The notes beneath the pieces were generated by a model that had not been told where the DNA came from, ran no database searches, and saw nothing but the letters and a program-made list of their open reading frames with translations. The translations under genes were made by a program, and so were the position numbers. This document shows positions 37,192 through 45,837 of a stretch of DNA of 64,000 nt, one piece after another. How positions within the stretch are numbered: the stretch's first letter is position 1; every line of letters begins with the position of its first letter. The stretch comes from Betaproteobacteria bacterium GR16-43. Its GTDB lineage: Bacteria; Pseudomonadota; Gammaproteobacteria; Burkholderiales; Usitatibacteraceae. Location: assembly GCA_001953215.1 (NCBI GenBank), contig CP019169.1, forward strand, positions 868,001 to 932,000. Direction: 5' to 3'.

Positions 37192-37372
37192 GGGCAAAGT
37201 CAAAGGCGAAAGGCGTCCTCCGCAGATAAACACCGATAAACGCCGATCACTCCCTCCAGCAAACAGAAAGGACTTTGGGTTTAACCCAAGGTCCTTTTTA
37301 TTTGCTTGTGGTGGTCATCGGCGTGTATCGGTGTTTATCTGCGGAGGACGCCTTTCGCCTTTGACTTTGCCC
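37192..37372. repeat. Palindromic element H (CAGATAAACA family) enclosing a terminator
   Basis: Arms 37192-37247 and 37317-37372 are 56-nt inverted copies with a single mismatch, the longest in the window. They begin GGGCAAAGTCAAAGGCGAAA and contain tandem CAGATAAACA/CCGATAAACG units. The central 69 nt carry an independent terminator hairpin. It separates the convergent pilU and Crp-type genes. Confidence 0.92.
37268..37299 (+). terminator. Intrinsic terminator inside element H
   Basis: AAGGACTTTGGGTT pairs with AACCCAAGGTCCTT (14 bp, one G-U pair) and is followed by a short T-run. Outer AGCAAA/TTTGCT bases extend the stem. It would end pilTU transcription and, given its symmetry, perhaps the convergent crp-type transcript. 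Confidence 0.75.
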
Positions 37373-37377
37373 TTGCC

Positions 37378-38025
37378 CTACCACCGCGCAGGCGGTTTCC
37401 GGTGGATCACGATCCGCTCCGGTTCCACCGAGATGTAGTGGCCCTGCACCAGATCCTTGAAGATGCGGCTCACCATCTCGCGAGAGCAGCCGACGCGGCT
37501 CGCGATCTCGCTCTGCGTGAGGCGCTCGGGGATGAACTGCACGCCGTCCTTCGTGACCGCGCTGTCCAGCAGCAGCCGCGCCACGCGCCCGTAGGCATCC
37601 ATGAGCGCCAGGCTGCGGACGTTCTCGGTCAGCACGCGCACCTGGTGGATGAGCTTGCGGATGAAGCTCATCGCGAACGCGGGATTCCGCTTCACGAAGT
37701 CCGCGAACTCCTCGCGCGGCACCACCAGCATCCTGCAGGGCTCGAGGGTCGTCACGGAGGCTGAACGCGGGCCTTCGTCGAACGCGATGTCGCCGAAGTA
37801 TTCGCCCGGGCCCATGACCGACAGCACGACCTCGCGCCCGCCGGCGTCGCTCACGAAGGCGCGCGCCCGGCCCTCGACGATGATGTAGAGCGAATCGGTG
37901 TCCTCGCCCTCGGTCACGAGCACCGTGCGCGCCTTGAAGCTGCGCGGCACGGCGTGGCGGGAGATTTCAGCGAGCTCCTCGGGACTGAGGATGAGGCTCG
38001 CATCGGGCTTGACGTGGTCGTTCAT
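37378..38025 (-). CDS. Crp/Fnr-family transcriptional regulator
   Basis: 215 aa. The cyclic-nucleotide-binding-like N-terminal domain (residues ~20-130, with MGPGEYFGDIAFDEGPRSAS) precedes a winged helix with ERLTQSEIASRVGCSREMVSRIFKDL. The N-terminal Cys cluster needed for an Fnr iron-sulfur centre is absent, so it is CRP/Dnr-like. The PGEYFGDIAF-GPRSA pattern is compatible with cAMP-type ligand binding. The target is unknown. Confidence 0.88.
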   Translation of the reverse strand: MNDHVKPDASLILSPEELAEISRHAVPRSFKARTVLVTEGEDTDSLYIIVEGRARAFVSDAGGREVVLSVMGPGEYFGDIAFDEGPRSASVTTLEPCRMLVVPREEFADFVKRNPAFAMSFIRKLIHQVRVLTENVRSLALMDAYGRVARLLLDSAVTKDGVQFIPERLTQSEIASRVGCSREMVSRIFKDLVQGHYISVEPERIVIHRKPPARW

Positions 38026-38087
38026 CGGGAGGGATGGTACTCCCGATCGACCCTCTCCCCGGCCCTCTCCCAAGGGAGAGGGTGAAC

Positions 38088-38636
38088 TCAGGAGAGGTCG
38101 GCCATCAGGTCCGAGAGGTCGTCCGCGTGCTCTTCCTCGACGGCGAGGATGCCCTCGAGCATGCGCCGGGTGGTGTGATCGTCCTGCCCGATGTATTCGA
38201 TCATCGCGCGGTAGGAGTCGATCGCGATGCGCTCGGCGATGAGGTTCTCCTTGAGCATGTCCTTCAGCTTCGTGCTCGGCCGGTACTCGGCGTGGGCGCG
38301 ATTCTTCAGCGTCGCGGGATCCATGTCGGGCTCGCCCCCCAGCTGCACGATGCGCTCGGCGATCTGGTCGGCGTGGCCCTGCTCGGCGATCGAGTGCTCG
38401 AGGAACTCCTCGGCAGCGACCTTGGCCTTGATGCCGCGGGCCATGAAGTAGTCGTGGCGATAGCGCAGCACGCAGATGAGTTCGGTCGCGAGCGCCTCGT
38501 TGAGGAGCTTCACCACCTCTTCGCGGTTACCGACGTAGGTGGGCGTGACGGCCCCTTCCTCGATGTGCTTGCGCGCATCGCGGCGGAGCGTCTCGACGTC
38601 GGGCATGACCCGCTTCTGGATGGACTGGTCGTTCAT
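38088..38636 (-). CDS. Bacterioferritin-like protein
   Basis: 182-aa ferritin-like four-helix protein. LLNEALATELICVLRYRHDY, EFLEHSIAEQGHADQIAERI and LEGILAVEEEHADDLSDLM supply Glu and His residues for a di-iron site. The N-terminal ~30 residues extend beyond ordinary bacterioferritin, and the haem-binding Met region is not obvious. It probably stores or detoxifies iron. It lies 62 nt upstream of, and on the same strand as, the Crp-type gene. Confidence 0.85.
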   Translation of the reverse strand: MNDQSIQKRVMPDVETLRRDARKHIEEGAVTPTYVGNREEVVKLLNEALATELICVLRYRHDYFMARGIKAKVAAEEFLEHSIAEQGHADQIAERIVQLGGEPDMDPATLKNRAHAEYRPSTKLKDMLKENLIAERIAIDSYRAMIEYIGQDDHTTRRMLEGILAVEEEHADDLSDLMADLS

Positions 38637-38693
38637 GGAACCTCCCGGGGGGCGAATGGGGACAGGCCGTGCGAGCGCGCGGCCTGCCTGCCC

Positions 38694-39566
38694 TCATTCA
38701 ACCGTTTCGACGGGGGGTTCTCTGTAGGCGGGGGCAGAAACGTGTGTGGGAGCCGTCCGACGCCGCGGTGCGGCCAGGCGCGGCTGGTTCGACGGCGTGG
38801 GGGCGCGCATGCGAACCAGCTCGTCCAGCAGGCGGCCGACGAGCACGTCGTCGTCGGCGATGTGGGCCGACGGCGCGGCGAAGTAGTAGCCCTGCAGCAT
38901 GTCGGCGCCGGCCTCGATGGCGAGCAGCGCGCCGGCCGAATCCTCGATGCCTTCGACCACCACCCGCGCACCCATGCCATGCAGCATGTCGACCAGCGAG
39001 GGAAGCATGCGCCGCGCCTTCGCGTCGCCCACCGCGCGGGCGAGGATGGTGCGGTCGAGCTTCACGTAGTCGGGGCGCAGCGAGGCCACGCGGTCGAAAT
39101 TGGAGCGGGCGACGCCGAAGTCGTCCATTGCGATGGCCAGGCCCATCTCGCGATAGGCCGCGACGGCATCGACCAGGCGGCCTTCGTCCTCGCAGGTGTT
39201 CTCGAGGATCTCGTAGCAGACGCGCGCGGGCGTGAGGCCGAAGTAGCCGATGCGGTTGCGCACGGCGATGGCGGCTTCCGCGTCCGCCACGGCCGCGGCC
39301 GGATGCACGTTCAGGAAAAGCAGGGCGTGGCCCGGGTCCACCGAAGCGAAGCTGCGCAGGTGCAGCGTGCGCGCGGTGCGGTCGATCGAGACGATTTCGG
39401 CCGTATCCAGGCCTTCCAGGAGGTCGTTGGCGCGCACCGAGCGGCCGGGGCCGTCCACGGCCCGCAGCAGGCCTTCGTAACCGGCCAGGCGGCTCTCATG
39501 GACGTCATAGATCGGCTGGAAGGCCGAACTGAGGGTATGGCCGTTGAATGCGATGGTGGGCGGCAC
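38694..39566 (-). CDS. EAL-domain cyclic-di-GMP phosphodiesterase
   Basis: 290 aa, a stand-alone EAL domain. The signature reads YEGLLR (EGL instead of EAL). The other catalytic residues appear intact: FLNVHP (Asn), YEILE (Glu), MDDFGVARSNF (Asp-Asp), DYVKLDR (Lys), VVEGIED (Glu) and LQGYYFAAP (Gln). GTG 39566, with AGGA upstream, is preferred over GTG 39614. The last ~45 residues are Pro/Arg-rich. It may lower cyclic-di-GMP and so favour pilus-driven motility. Confidence 0.85.
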   Translation of the reverse strand: MPPTIAFNGHTLSSAFQPIYDVHESRLAGYEGLLRAVDGPGRSVRANDLLEGLDTAEIVSIDRTARTLHLRSFASVDPGHALLFLNVHPAAAVADAEAAIAVRNRIGYFGLTPARVCYEILENTCEDEGRLVDAVAAYREMGLAIAMDDFGVARSNFDRVASLRPDYVKLDRTILARAVGDAKARRMLPSLVDMLHGMGARVVVEGIEDSAGALLAIEAGADMLQGYYFAAPSAHIADDDVLVGRLLDELVRMRAPTPSNQPRLAAPRRRTAPTHVSAPAYREPPVETVE

Positions 39567-39670
39567 GGAGGCGGTCCTGGGTTTGCCGCCGGGGCATTCC
39601 GGCGAAGGGCCCACTTTGCCGCGCCGGAATTACGTCCGAATGACGCGTTTCCAGCCCTTCATTGCAACTG

Positions 39671-42160
39671 TCACCGGCCGGTCGGGAAGAATCCGGCAAG
39701 GGCTTCGGCGATCTCCGTCATCCGGTACGGCTTTTTCAGCACGCGGTTGATTCCGGCCGAAAGCGCGCGCGTCTCGAAGCCGGCGCCGCCGTAGCCCGTG
39801 GCGATCACGATCGGGATGGCCGGCTTCAGCCGGCGCAATTCCACGGCGAGCGTGGTGCCCGCCATCTCCGGCATCACCTCGTCGCTCACCACCGCGTCGA
39901 AGCGCTTGGGGTCGGCCTGGAATGCTTCCAGCGCCTCCTGGCTGCTGGAGAAGCCGGCGGGCTCGTAGCCGAGGTTGGCGAGCATCTCCTCGAGGGCCGC
40001 CAGCACCTGCACCTCGTCGTCCACGGCGAGGATGACCTGCCCCCGGCCCGGCAGCTTCGGCTCGGGCGGCGGCGCGGCGACGGCCGCTTCATCGTGCCTC
40101 GGGATCCACACCTTGAACGTGGTGCCCTTGCCCTGCTCGCTCTCCACGTCGAGCGAACCCTTGTGCTCCTTCACCACGGAGTGCACCAGCGCCAGGCCCA
40201 GGCCCGTGCCGCGGCCGGCGCGCTTGGTGGTGAAGAACGGCTCGAAGATGCGGTCGATCACCTCGGGCGCGATGCCGTGCCCGGAGTCCTTCACGGAGAG
40301 CGTCACGTACTCGCCCGGCGTGAGCTCGCCGATGCGCGTCATGCGGGTCTCCCCGACGTTCTCCACGCCCACGCGCACGTCGAGCGTGCCGCCCTCGGTC
40401 ATCGCGTGGATGGCGTTGGTGCAGAGGTTCATGCAGAGCTGGTGGATGCGCGTGGGATCGCCCATCACGGTGGCATCGGCCACGGCGGCCTCGAAATGGA
40501 CTTCCACGTCCACGGTCGAGCCGCGGATCAGGTCGCACGCCTCCTGCGCGATGGTCGGAACGATCACGGCGATGCGCTCGCCCGTGTCCATGCGGCTGTA
40601 CGAGAGGATCTGCGTCACGAGCGACTTGGCGCGGTTGCCCGCGTTCATGATCGTGTCGATGTAGCGCTTCATGTCCTCGTCCTTCGCCTTCAGCTGGGCC
40701 AGCTCGCCGTAGCCCAGGATGGCGCCGAGGATGTTGTTGAAGTCGTGCGCGATGCCGCCGGCCAGGTGGCCGACGGCCTCCATCTTTTCGGCCTGCTTCA
40801 ACTGCGATTCGAGGCGCTGGCGGTCTTCCTCCGACTTGATCTTCTCGGAGACGTCGGTCACGAAGCCGATCAGCCGGCGGCGCGGCGGCCCGAGGGCCAC
40901 CGGATCCTCGATCATGTAGCCGTTCACGCCGATGGGCACGTAGCTTCCGTCGTCGCGCTGCATGCGGTATTCGACGGAGACATGGCGCAGGCGCCCTTCG
41001 AGAACCGCTTCCTGCAGCCCGCGCAGCCGCGGCACGTCGTCCGGGTGCGCGCGCGCGTTCCACTGGCGCAGGTTGCTCACGTTCTCGGGCGCCACGCCGA
41101 TCACCTCCTGCGTGACGCCGTCCCAGAGGATCTCGCCGGTGGCGGGGTCCAGCTCATAGAGCAGGTTTCCGGAGGCGCGGATGACGGCCTCGTAGCGCCT
41201 TCGCCACGCCCGCGTGGTCTTGCCCGCCTCCTGGCGCTCGTTCAGCAGCGCCGCGGCGAAGAGCGTGGTCACCACGATGGTGGCGAGGTAGGCCTGCAGG
41301 TGCAGGATCGACTTCCAGTCGGCGATGCCGTCGATCGAGAACGGCCCGAAGCCCTGCGCGGTGTGCCAGTAGCAGATGAGGCCGAAGATCGCGAGGCCCA
41401 GCGTGGCGGCGCGCAGCCCGAAACCCAGCGCCGCCCAGATGAGGAATGGCGCGCAGAGATAGGCGAGCGGCGGGATGAAGCCCGAAGTCTGCGAGCGCGC
41501 GCTGAAGACGTAGTGGGCCGTGAAGATGAGGCCCGCGTAGAGCACGACCAGCTCGGGCAGCCGGGCCTTCGAGGCCTGCATCGCCTCGCGCCAGCCCTCG
41601 CGGCTCCAGGCGAGGATGAGCGGCGCGATCAGCATCATGCCGAGGATGTCGGAGACGAACACCACCGACCACTGCTCGCGGAACGGAGCCTCGAACTGGA
41701 TGTACGAGAAGATCGCGTCGAAGATCGAGAGCCCGGCCACGAGCGGCACCATGCCGATCAGGAGCGCGGCCAGGCCCTTCACCGTGTCGATCGTGACGCG
41801 CGGCTTGGCAAGTTGCTGCAGGCCGAGGGCCACGATGGCGGGTTCGGCCGTGTTGATGAAGGAAGCCGCGACCGAGCGGCCGATCGAGAATCCCAGGTCG
41901 TACCCGAGGTAGAGGTTCACCAGGAAGACGACGCCCAGGTAGACCGGCCAGCGCACCCGGGCGGCCACCAGCAGGGTGCCCAGCACCAGGCCGTCGGCGG
42001 GCCAGATGAAATGCGGAAATCGCGTCTGGACCGGGAGGTCCGTCGCGTAGGCCGACAGGGCGAAATAGAACGCGAAGAAGGAGAGATACGCGAGCGCCTG
42101 GCCCGCGGGGGTGGCGTTCCCCGTCCATTCCTCGACACCCCACCGTGTAGCTGAATTCAT
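39671..42160 (-). CDS. MASE1-containing hybrid sensor histidine kinase
   Basis: 829-aa membrane kinase. The N-terminal MASE1 sensor (~1-300, eight or so hydrophobic helices) is followed by a PAS domain (GNLLYELDPATGEILWDGV). The histidine motif is AGGIAHDFNNILGAILGYGE, and the ATPase boxes are CTNAIHAM, DSGHGIAP and GRGTGLGLALVHSVV. A C-terminal receiver has VDDEVQ and its phospho-Asp in AVVSDEVMPEMAG. It is divergent from an OmpR-type regulator 83 bp away. Confidence 0.92.
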   Translation of the reverse strand: MNSATRWGVEEWTGNATPAGQALAYLSFFAFYFALSAYATDLPVQTRFPHFIWPADGLVLGTLLVAARVRWPVYLGVVFLVNLYLGYDLGFSIGRSVAASFINTAEPAIVALGLQQLAKPRVTIDTVKGLAALLIGMVPLVAGLSIFDAIFSYIQFEAPFREQWSVVFVSDILGMMLIAPLILAWSREGWREAMQASKARLPELVVLYAGLIFTAHYVFSARSQTSGFIPPLAYLCAPFLIWAALGFGLRAATLGLAIFGLICYWHTAQGFGPFSIDGIADWKSILHLQAYLATIVVTTLFAAALLNERQEAGKTTRAWRRRYEAVIRASGNLLYELDPATGEILWDGVTQEVIGVAPENVSNLRQWNARAHPDDVPRLRGLQEAVLEGRLRHVSVEYRMQRDDGSYVPIGVNGYMIEDPVALGPPRRRLIGFVTDVSEKIKSEEDRQRLESQLKQAEKMEAVGHLAGGIAHDFNNILGAILGYGELAQLKAKDEDMKRYIDTIMNAGNRAKSLVTQILSYSRMDTGERIAVIVPTIAQEACDLIRGSTVDVEVHFEAAVADATVMGDPTRIHQLCMNLCTNAIHAMTEGGTLDVRVGVENVGETRMTRIGELTPGEYVTLSVKDSGHGIAPEVIDRIFEPFFTTKRAGRGTGLGLALVHSVVKEHKGSLDVESEQGKGTTFKVWIPRHDEAAVAAPPPEPKLPGRGQVILAVDDEVQVLAALEEMLANLGYEPAGFSSSQEALEAFQADPKRFDAVVSDEVMPEMAGTTLAVELRRLKPAIPIVIATGYGGAGFETRALSAGINRVLKKPYRMTEIAEALAGFFPTGR

Positions 42161-42243
42161 CGTTTTTCCGGGACCCCTTCGGATTCTACGGGCTCCGGCG
42201 GTAAAATGCGTTTGTCAGCCGGAGGAAGGGAACCGAAAAGCAC

Positions 42244-42954
42244 ATGGAAGCCCACATCCTGGTCGTCGACGACGACCCCGCAATCCGCGAGTTGATCCGC
42301 GAGTACCTGGCCGAAAACGACTTCAAGGTCTCGGTCGCCGAAACCGGTGGGGACATGGATCGCGTCCTCGCCGTCGAGGTCGTGGATCTCGTGATCCTCG
42401 ACCTGAAGCTGCCCGACGAGGATGGCCTCGCCATCGCGCGGCGGCTGCGCGAGTCGCTCGACCTGCCGATCATCATCCTCACCGGACGCAAGGACGAGGC
42501 GGACCGCGTCATGGGCCTGGAGCTCGGGGCCGACGACTACGTCACCAAGCCCTTCAGCCAGCGCGAGCTGCTGGCCCGAATCAAGGCGGTGCTGCGCCGG
42601 ACCGAAGGCAAGCGGGCGGCGCGGCGCGGCGAAAGCGTGCGGGCCTACATCTTCGCGGGCTGGGAGCTGAACACCGGCACGCGCCGCCTGAAGGCGCCGG
42701 ACGCCAACTCGGTGGAGCTCACCAACAGCGAGTACGCGCTGCTCGTGGCGTTCCTGCGCTCCCCGCAGCGCGTGCTCACGCGCGACCAGCTGCTCGAAGC
42801 GAGCCGCCTGCACGACGACATCTACGACCGCTCGATCGACGTGCAGATCCTGCGCCTTCGCCGCAAGGTGGAGGAGAGCCCCAACTCCCCGAACCTCATC
42901 AAGACCGAACGCGGAGCAGGCTACTACCTCAACTGCACCGTCGAGACGAAATAG
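42244..42954 (+). CDS. OmpR-family response regulator
   Basis: 236 aa. The receiver domain starts HILVVDDDPAIRELIREYLA, with the phospho-Asp in LVILDLKLPDEDGL and the conserved Lys in YVTKPFSQRELLARI. The OmpR winged helix covers ~135-235 (LTNSEYALLVAFLRSPQRVL, then RSIDVQILRLRRKVE). It directly abuts the SulP transporter and faces the hybrid kinase, so all three may form one signalling-transport unit. Confidence 0.93.
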   Translation: MEAHILVVDDDPAIRELIREYLAENDFKVSVAETGGDMDRVLAVEVVDLVILDLKLPDEDGLAIARRLRESLDLPIIILTGRKDEADRVMGLELGADDYVTKPFSQRELLARIKAVLRRTEGKRAARRGESVRAYIFAGWELNTGTRRLKAPDANSVELTNSEYALLVAFLRSPQRVLTRDQLLEASRLHDDIYDRSIDVQILRLRRKVEESPNSPNLIKTERGAGYYLNCTVETK

Positions 42955-44685
42955 ATGGCGCAGTCGCGGGCCGGCAGGATTGCCGCGTCCGCCCTGCGCT
43001 ACGTGAGCTTCAAGCCGCGGCTCATCCAGTCGCTGCGCCACTACACCCGCGACGACTTCATCGCCGACCTCGCCTCGGGCATCACGGTGGCGGTCATCGC
43101 GCTGCCGCTCGCGATGGCCTTCGGCATCGCCTCGGGCGTGCGGCCCGAGCAGGGCATCGCCACCGCCATCGTCGCGGGCTTCCTCATCTCGGCGCTGGGC
43201 GGCTCGCGCGTGCAGATCGGCGGGCCCGCGGGCGCCTTCGTGGCCCTGCTCTACTCGATCGCCGAGAAGTACGGCGTGCCCAACCTGCTGATCGCCACGA
43301 TGATGGCGGGCGTCTTGCTGTTCACGCTCGGTGCGCTGCGCATGGGAACGCTGATCCGCTATATCCCCGTGGCCATCATCACCGGGTTCACCTCGGGCAT
43401 CGCGGTGATCATCGCGCTGTCGCAGGTGCGCGATTTCCTCGGCCTCCACGTCGAGAAGATGCCGGCGAACTTCTTCTCGCAACTGGGCGTGATCGCCGAG
43501 CACGTGCACACGGCCAACCCGGTCGCGATCACGATCGGCCTGCTCTCGCTGCTGGCCATCGTGGTCTGGCCGGTGCGCACGACGGAGGCGAGGGGCTGGC
43601 GCAAACTCGCGGCCAAGCTGCCGGCCACCATCGCCGTGCTGGGGTTCTCCGCGCTCGCGGTGTGGGCGCTGGACCTGCCGGTGGAGACCATCGGAACCCG
43701 CTTCGGCCAGCTGCCGCGCGGGCTGCCCACGCCGGCCTTCCCCGCGTTCGAGTGGGCCACGGCGCAGAACCTGTTCGCGCCCACCCTCGCCATCGCGATC
43801 CTCTGCGCCATCGAATCGCTGCTGTGCGCGCGCGTGGCCGACAACCTCATCGACGAGCGCCATGACCCGAACCAGGAGTTGATGGCGCAAGGCATCGCCA
43901 ATTTCGTGAGCCCGTTCTTCGGCGGCATCGCGGCCACCGGCACCATCGCCCGCACCGTCACCAACGTGAAGAGCGGCGCGCGCACGCCCGTCTCCGGGAT
44001 CATCCACGCGGTGGTGCTCTTCCTCATCGTGCTGCTGCTGGCGCCTCTCGCGAGCTTCATCCCGCTGGCCGCCCTCGCCGCGATCCTGCTGTGGGTCGCG
44101 TTCAACATGGGCGAGTGGCGCGAGTTCCCGAAGATGCAGCAGTTCTCGCTCGCCTACCGCGCGACGATGCTCACCACGTTCGTCCTCACGGTGGCGCTCG
44201 ATGTCGCGGTCGCGGTGCAGGCGGGCCTCATCCTCGCGTGCCTCTTCTTCATCTACCGCATGTCGGCGCTGACCCGCATCGACCGCATGCCGATCCCCGC
44301 GAGCCTCGCAACCCGTCCCGACGGCCGGCGGGTGGAGGCGTGGCGCGTGTACGGTTCGCTCTTCTTCGGCTCGGTCACCAAGATCGAGGCGTTCGCGGAG
44401 CCGGGCGTCGAGCCGCCGGGCGTGCTGATCCTGGAGTTGCACCAGGTCATCAACATCGACAACACCGGACTCGAGGCGATGGAGCATGTGCTCTCCCACC
44501 TGCGGCGCCACAACGCGCGGCTGATCCTCGTGGCGCCCAACGACCAGCCCCTGAACATGCTGCGCCGGGGCGGGTTCCTCGATCGGCTGGGCCGGGCTCA
44601 CTTGTTCGGGACGCTGGAAGATGCCCTGGACGCGCTGGAGTCCGAGGCCGGGGACGAAGGCGACGCCCTCGAGGTCGCGCCCTAG
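42955..44685 (+). CDS. SulP-family anion transporter with STAS domain
   Basis: 576 aa. SGITVAVIALPLAMAFGIAS and GGSRVQIGGPAGAFVALLYS are SulP signatures in an 11-14 helix membrane domain. A C-terminal STAS domain follows (VLILELHQVINIDNTGLEAM). Substrates in the family include sulfate, bicarbonate and C4-dicarboxylates; nothing here decides which. The ATG begins immediately after the regulator's TAG, so they are co-transcribed. Confidence 0.92.
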   Translation: MAQSRAGRIAASALRYVSFKPRLIQSLRHYTRDDFIADLASGITVAVIALPLAMAFGIASGVRPEQGIATAIVAGFLISALGGSRVQIGGPAGAFVALLYSIAEKYGVPNLLIATMMAGVLLFTLGALRMGTLIRYIPVAIITGFTSGIAVIIALSQVRDFLGLHVEKMPANFFSQLGVIAEHVHTANPVAITIGLLSLLAIVVWPVRTTEARGWRKLAAKLPATIAVLGFSALAVWALDLPVETIGTRFGQLPRGLPTPAFPAFEWATAQNLFAPTLAIAILCAIESLLCARVADNLIDERHDPNQELMAQGIANFVSPFFGGIAATGTIARTVTNVKSGARTPVSGIIHAVVLFLIVLLLAPLASFIPLAALAAILLWVAFNMGEWREFPKMQQFSLAYRATMLTTFVLTVALDVAVAVQAGLILACLFFIYRMSALTRIDRMPIPASLATRPDGRRVEAWRVYGSLFFGSVTKIEAFAEPGVEPPGVLILELHQVINIDNTGLEAMEHVLSHLRRHNARLILVAPNDQPLNMLRRGGFLDRLGRAHLFGTLEDALDALESEAGDEGDALEVAP

Positions 44686-44718
44686 CGAAGCACCCACTTG
44701 TGCACGAACCCGGCAACA

Positions 44719-44755
44719 GGCCAAATATTGGCACGATCATGCTAATATGTTGGCC
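44719..44755. promoter_or_regulatory. Inverted repeat overlapping the start of the HTH-nucleotidyltransferase gene
   Basis: GGCCAAATATT (44719-44729) and AATATGTTGGCC (44744-44755) are inverted copies differing by one inserted base. The right half spans the first possible start codon. The encoded protein has an N-terminal HTH, so this is a plausible autoregulatory operator. Confidence 0.5.
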
Positions 44756-45346
44756 ATGTCCATGGCAGCAGCCCTCTTCTCCGACAGTCAGGCCCGCGTC
44801 TTCCGGTGGGTGTTCGGACAGCCGGAGCGCCGCTATCACCTGAACGAATTGCGGCGCCTGACCGGGCTCGGAAGCGCCTCTCTCCAGCGAGAGCTCGGAA
44901 AGCTGGCCGAGGCCGGACTGGTGCGATCGGAGAAGGTGGGTAACTTGCGCGTATTCCAGGCCAACACGGAAAGCCCCGTGTATGAAGAACTGGCCGGCCT
45001 CACGCGAAAGACATTGGGTGCGCAGCCCCAGCTACGGGAGGCCCTGGCGCCGATTCAAGCGAACCTCGACCTCGCCTTCATCTATGGCTCGATCGCAAAA
45101 GGAACGGACACCGCGGCGAGCGACATCGATCTCATGCTGGTCGGAAAGGGCCTGCTATTGAGCGAGATCCTCGAGCTGCTCCTTCCGGTGGAGTCGCAGT
45201 TGGGACGGAAGATCAACCCAACGTTGTACACGCCGGCGGATTACAAGCGCCGCCGCGCGGAAAGAGGCTCGTTCCTGAATCGAGTGTTGGCGCAGCCGGT
45301 GATTCCGTTGATCGGAGAAACGCTTGGCCCTGCCCGCTCTCGATAA
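44756..45346 (+). CDS. HTH-fused minimal nucleotidyltransferase (MNT) protein
   Basis: About 196 aa. Residues ~1-85 are an ArsR/MarR-like winged helix (VFRWVFGQPERRYHLNELRR, then LGSASLQRELGKLAEAGLVR). From ~95 comes a polymerase-beta-type fold with FIYGSIAKGTDTAASDIDLMLVG, giving the GS and DxD motifs. ATG 44747 and 44762 are alternative starts; none has a strong ribosome site. The next gene overlaps by 23 nt and encodes a HEPN protein, so the pair resembles MNT/HEPN toxin-antitoxin modules with the DNA-binding domain fused to the MNT part. Confidence 0.82.
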   Translation: MSMAAALFSDSQARVFRWVFGQPERRYHLNELRRLTGLGSASLQRELGKLAEAGLVRSEKVGNLRVFQANTESPVYEELAGLTRKTLGAQPQLREALAPIQANLDLAFIYGSIAKGTDTAASDIDLMLVGKGLLLSEILELLLPVESQLGRKINPTLYTPADYKRRRAERGSFLNRVLAQPVIPLIGETLGPARSR

Positions 45347-45752
45347 CCTCGTTCGCATCAAGCAGCTCAAAGCTGAATCTCCCGCGGAGGGGGAGGTGGA
45401 GAGGATGCTGCAAATGGCGCGCACCTTCCTTGCCGACGCCCAGCTCAAGGGTCCATCCCTGAACGGACGTTTCCTTGCGGTCTACAGCGCAAGTCACGCG
45501 GCGGCGCTAGCCGCGCTGCGATGGCATGGCTACCGCAGCGAGCACCGCTTCACCGTATTTCAGTGCCTCGCGCACACGGTGGAATGGGAGGCGGCACGCT
45601 GGCGCGCACTGGACTTGGCGCACCAGAAGCGCAATCTCGCGGAGTACGAAGGCTCCCTCGAGGTGGAAGAGTCCACGGTCGCGGAGTTGATCGCGCTCGC
45701 GAAGGAATTGATCGCCGATGTAGCGAAACTGACCCAACCGGGAAAGAAGTGA
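45324..45752 (+). CDS. HEPN-domain protein (partner of the MNT protein)
   Basis: 142-aa all-helical protein. The C-terminal AHQKRNLAEYEGSLEVEEST matches the HEPN-type Arg-Asn...Tyr motif, with Tyr where many members have His. SASHAAALAALRWHGYRSEH gives the core helix. It starts with TTG 45324 with GGAG six bases upstream, inside the MNT gene. In known modules the HEPN partner is the RNase toxin; the altered motif leaves its activity uncertain. Confidence 0.75.
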   Translation: MALPALDNLVRIKQLKAESPAEGEVERMLQMARTFLADAQLKGPSLNGRFLAVYSASHAAALAALRWHGYRSEHRFTVFQCLAHTVEWEAARWRALDLAHQKRNLAEYEGSLEVEESTVAELIALAKELIADVAKLTQPGKK

Positions 45753-45837
45753 ACGAAGCCGAAAACTGGACCAGGAGAAGCTGACCCCGTTGCTGCGCCT
45801 TCGCCGCTCCGCAAGCCGAGTCGGGGCCGGGGGAACG

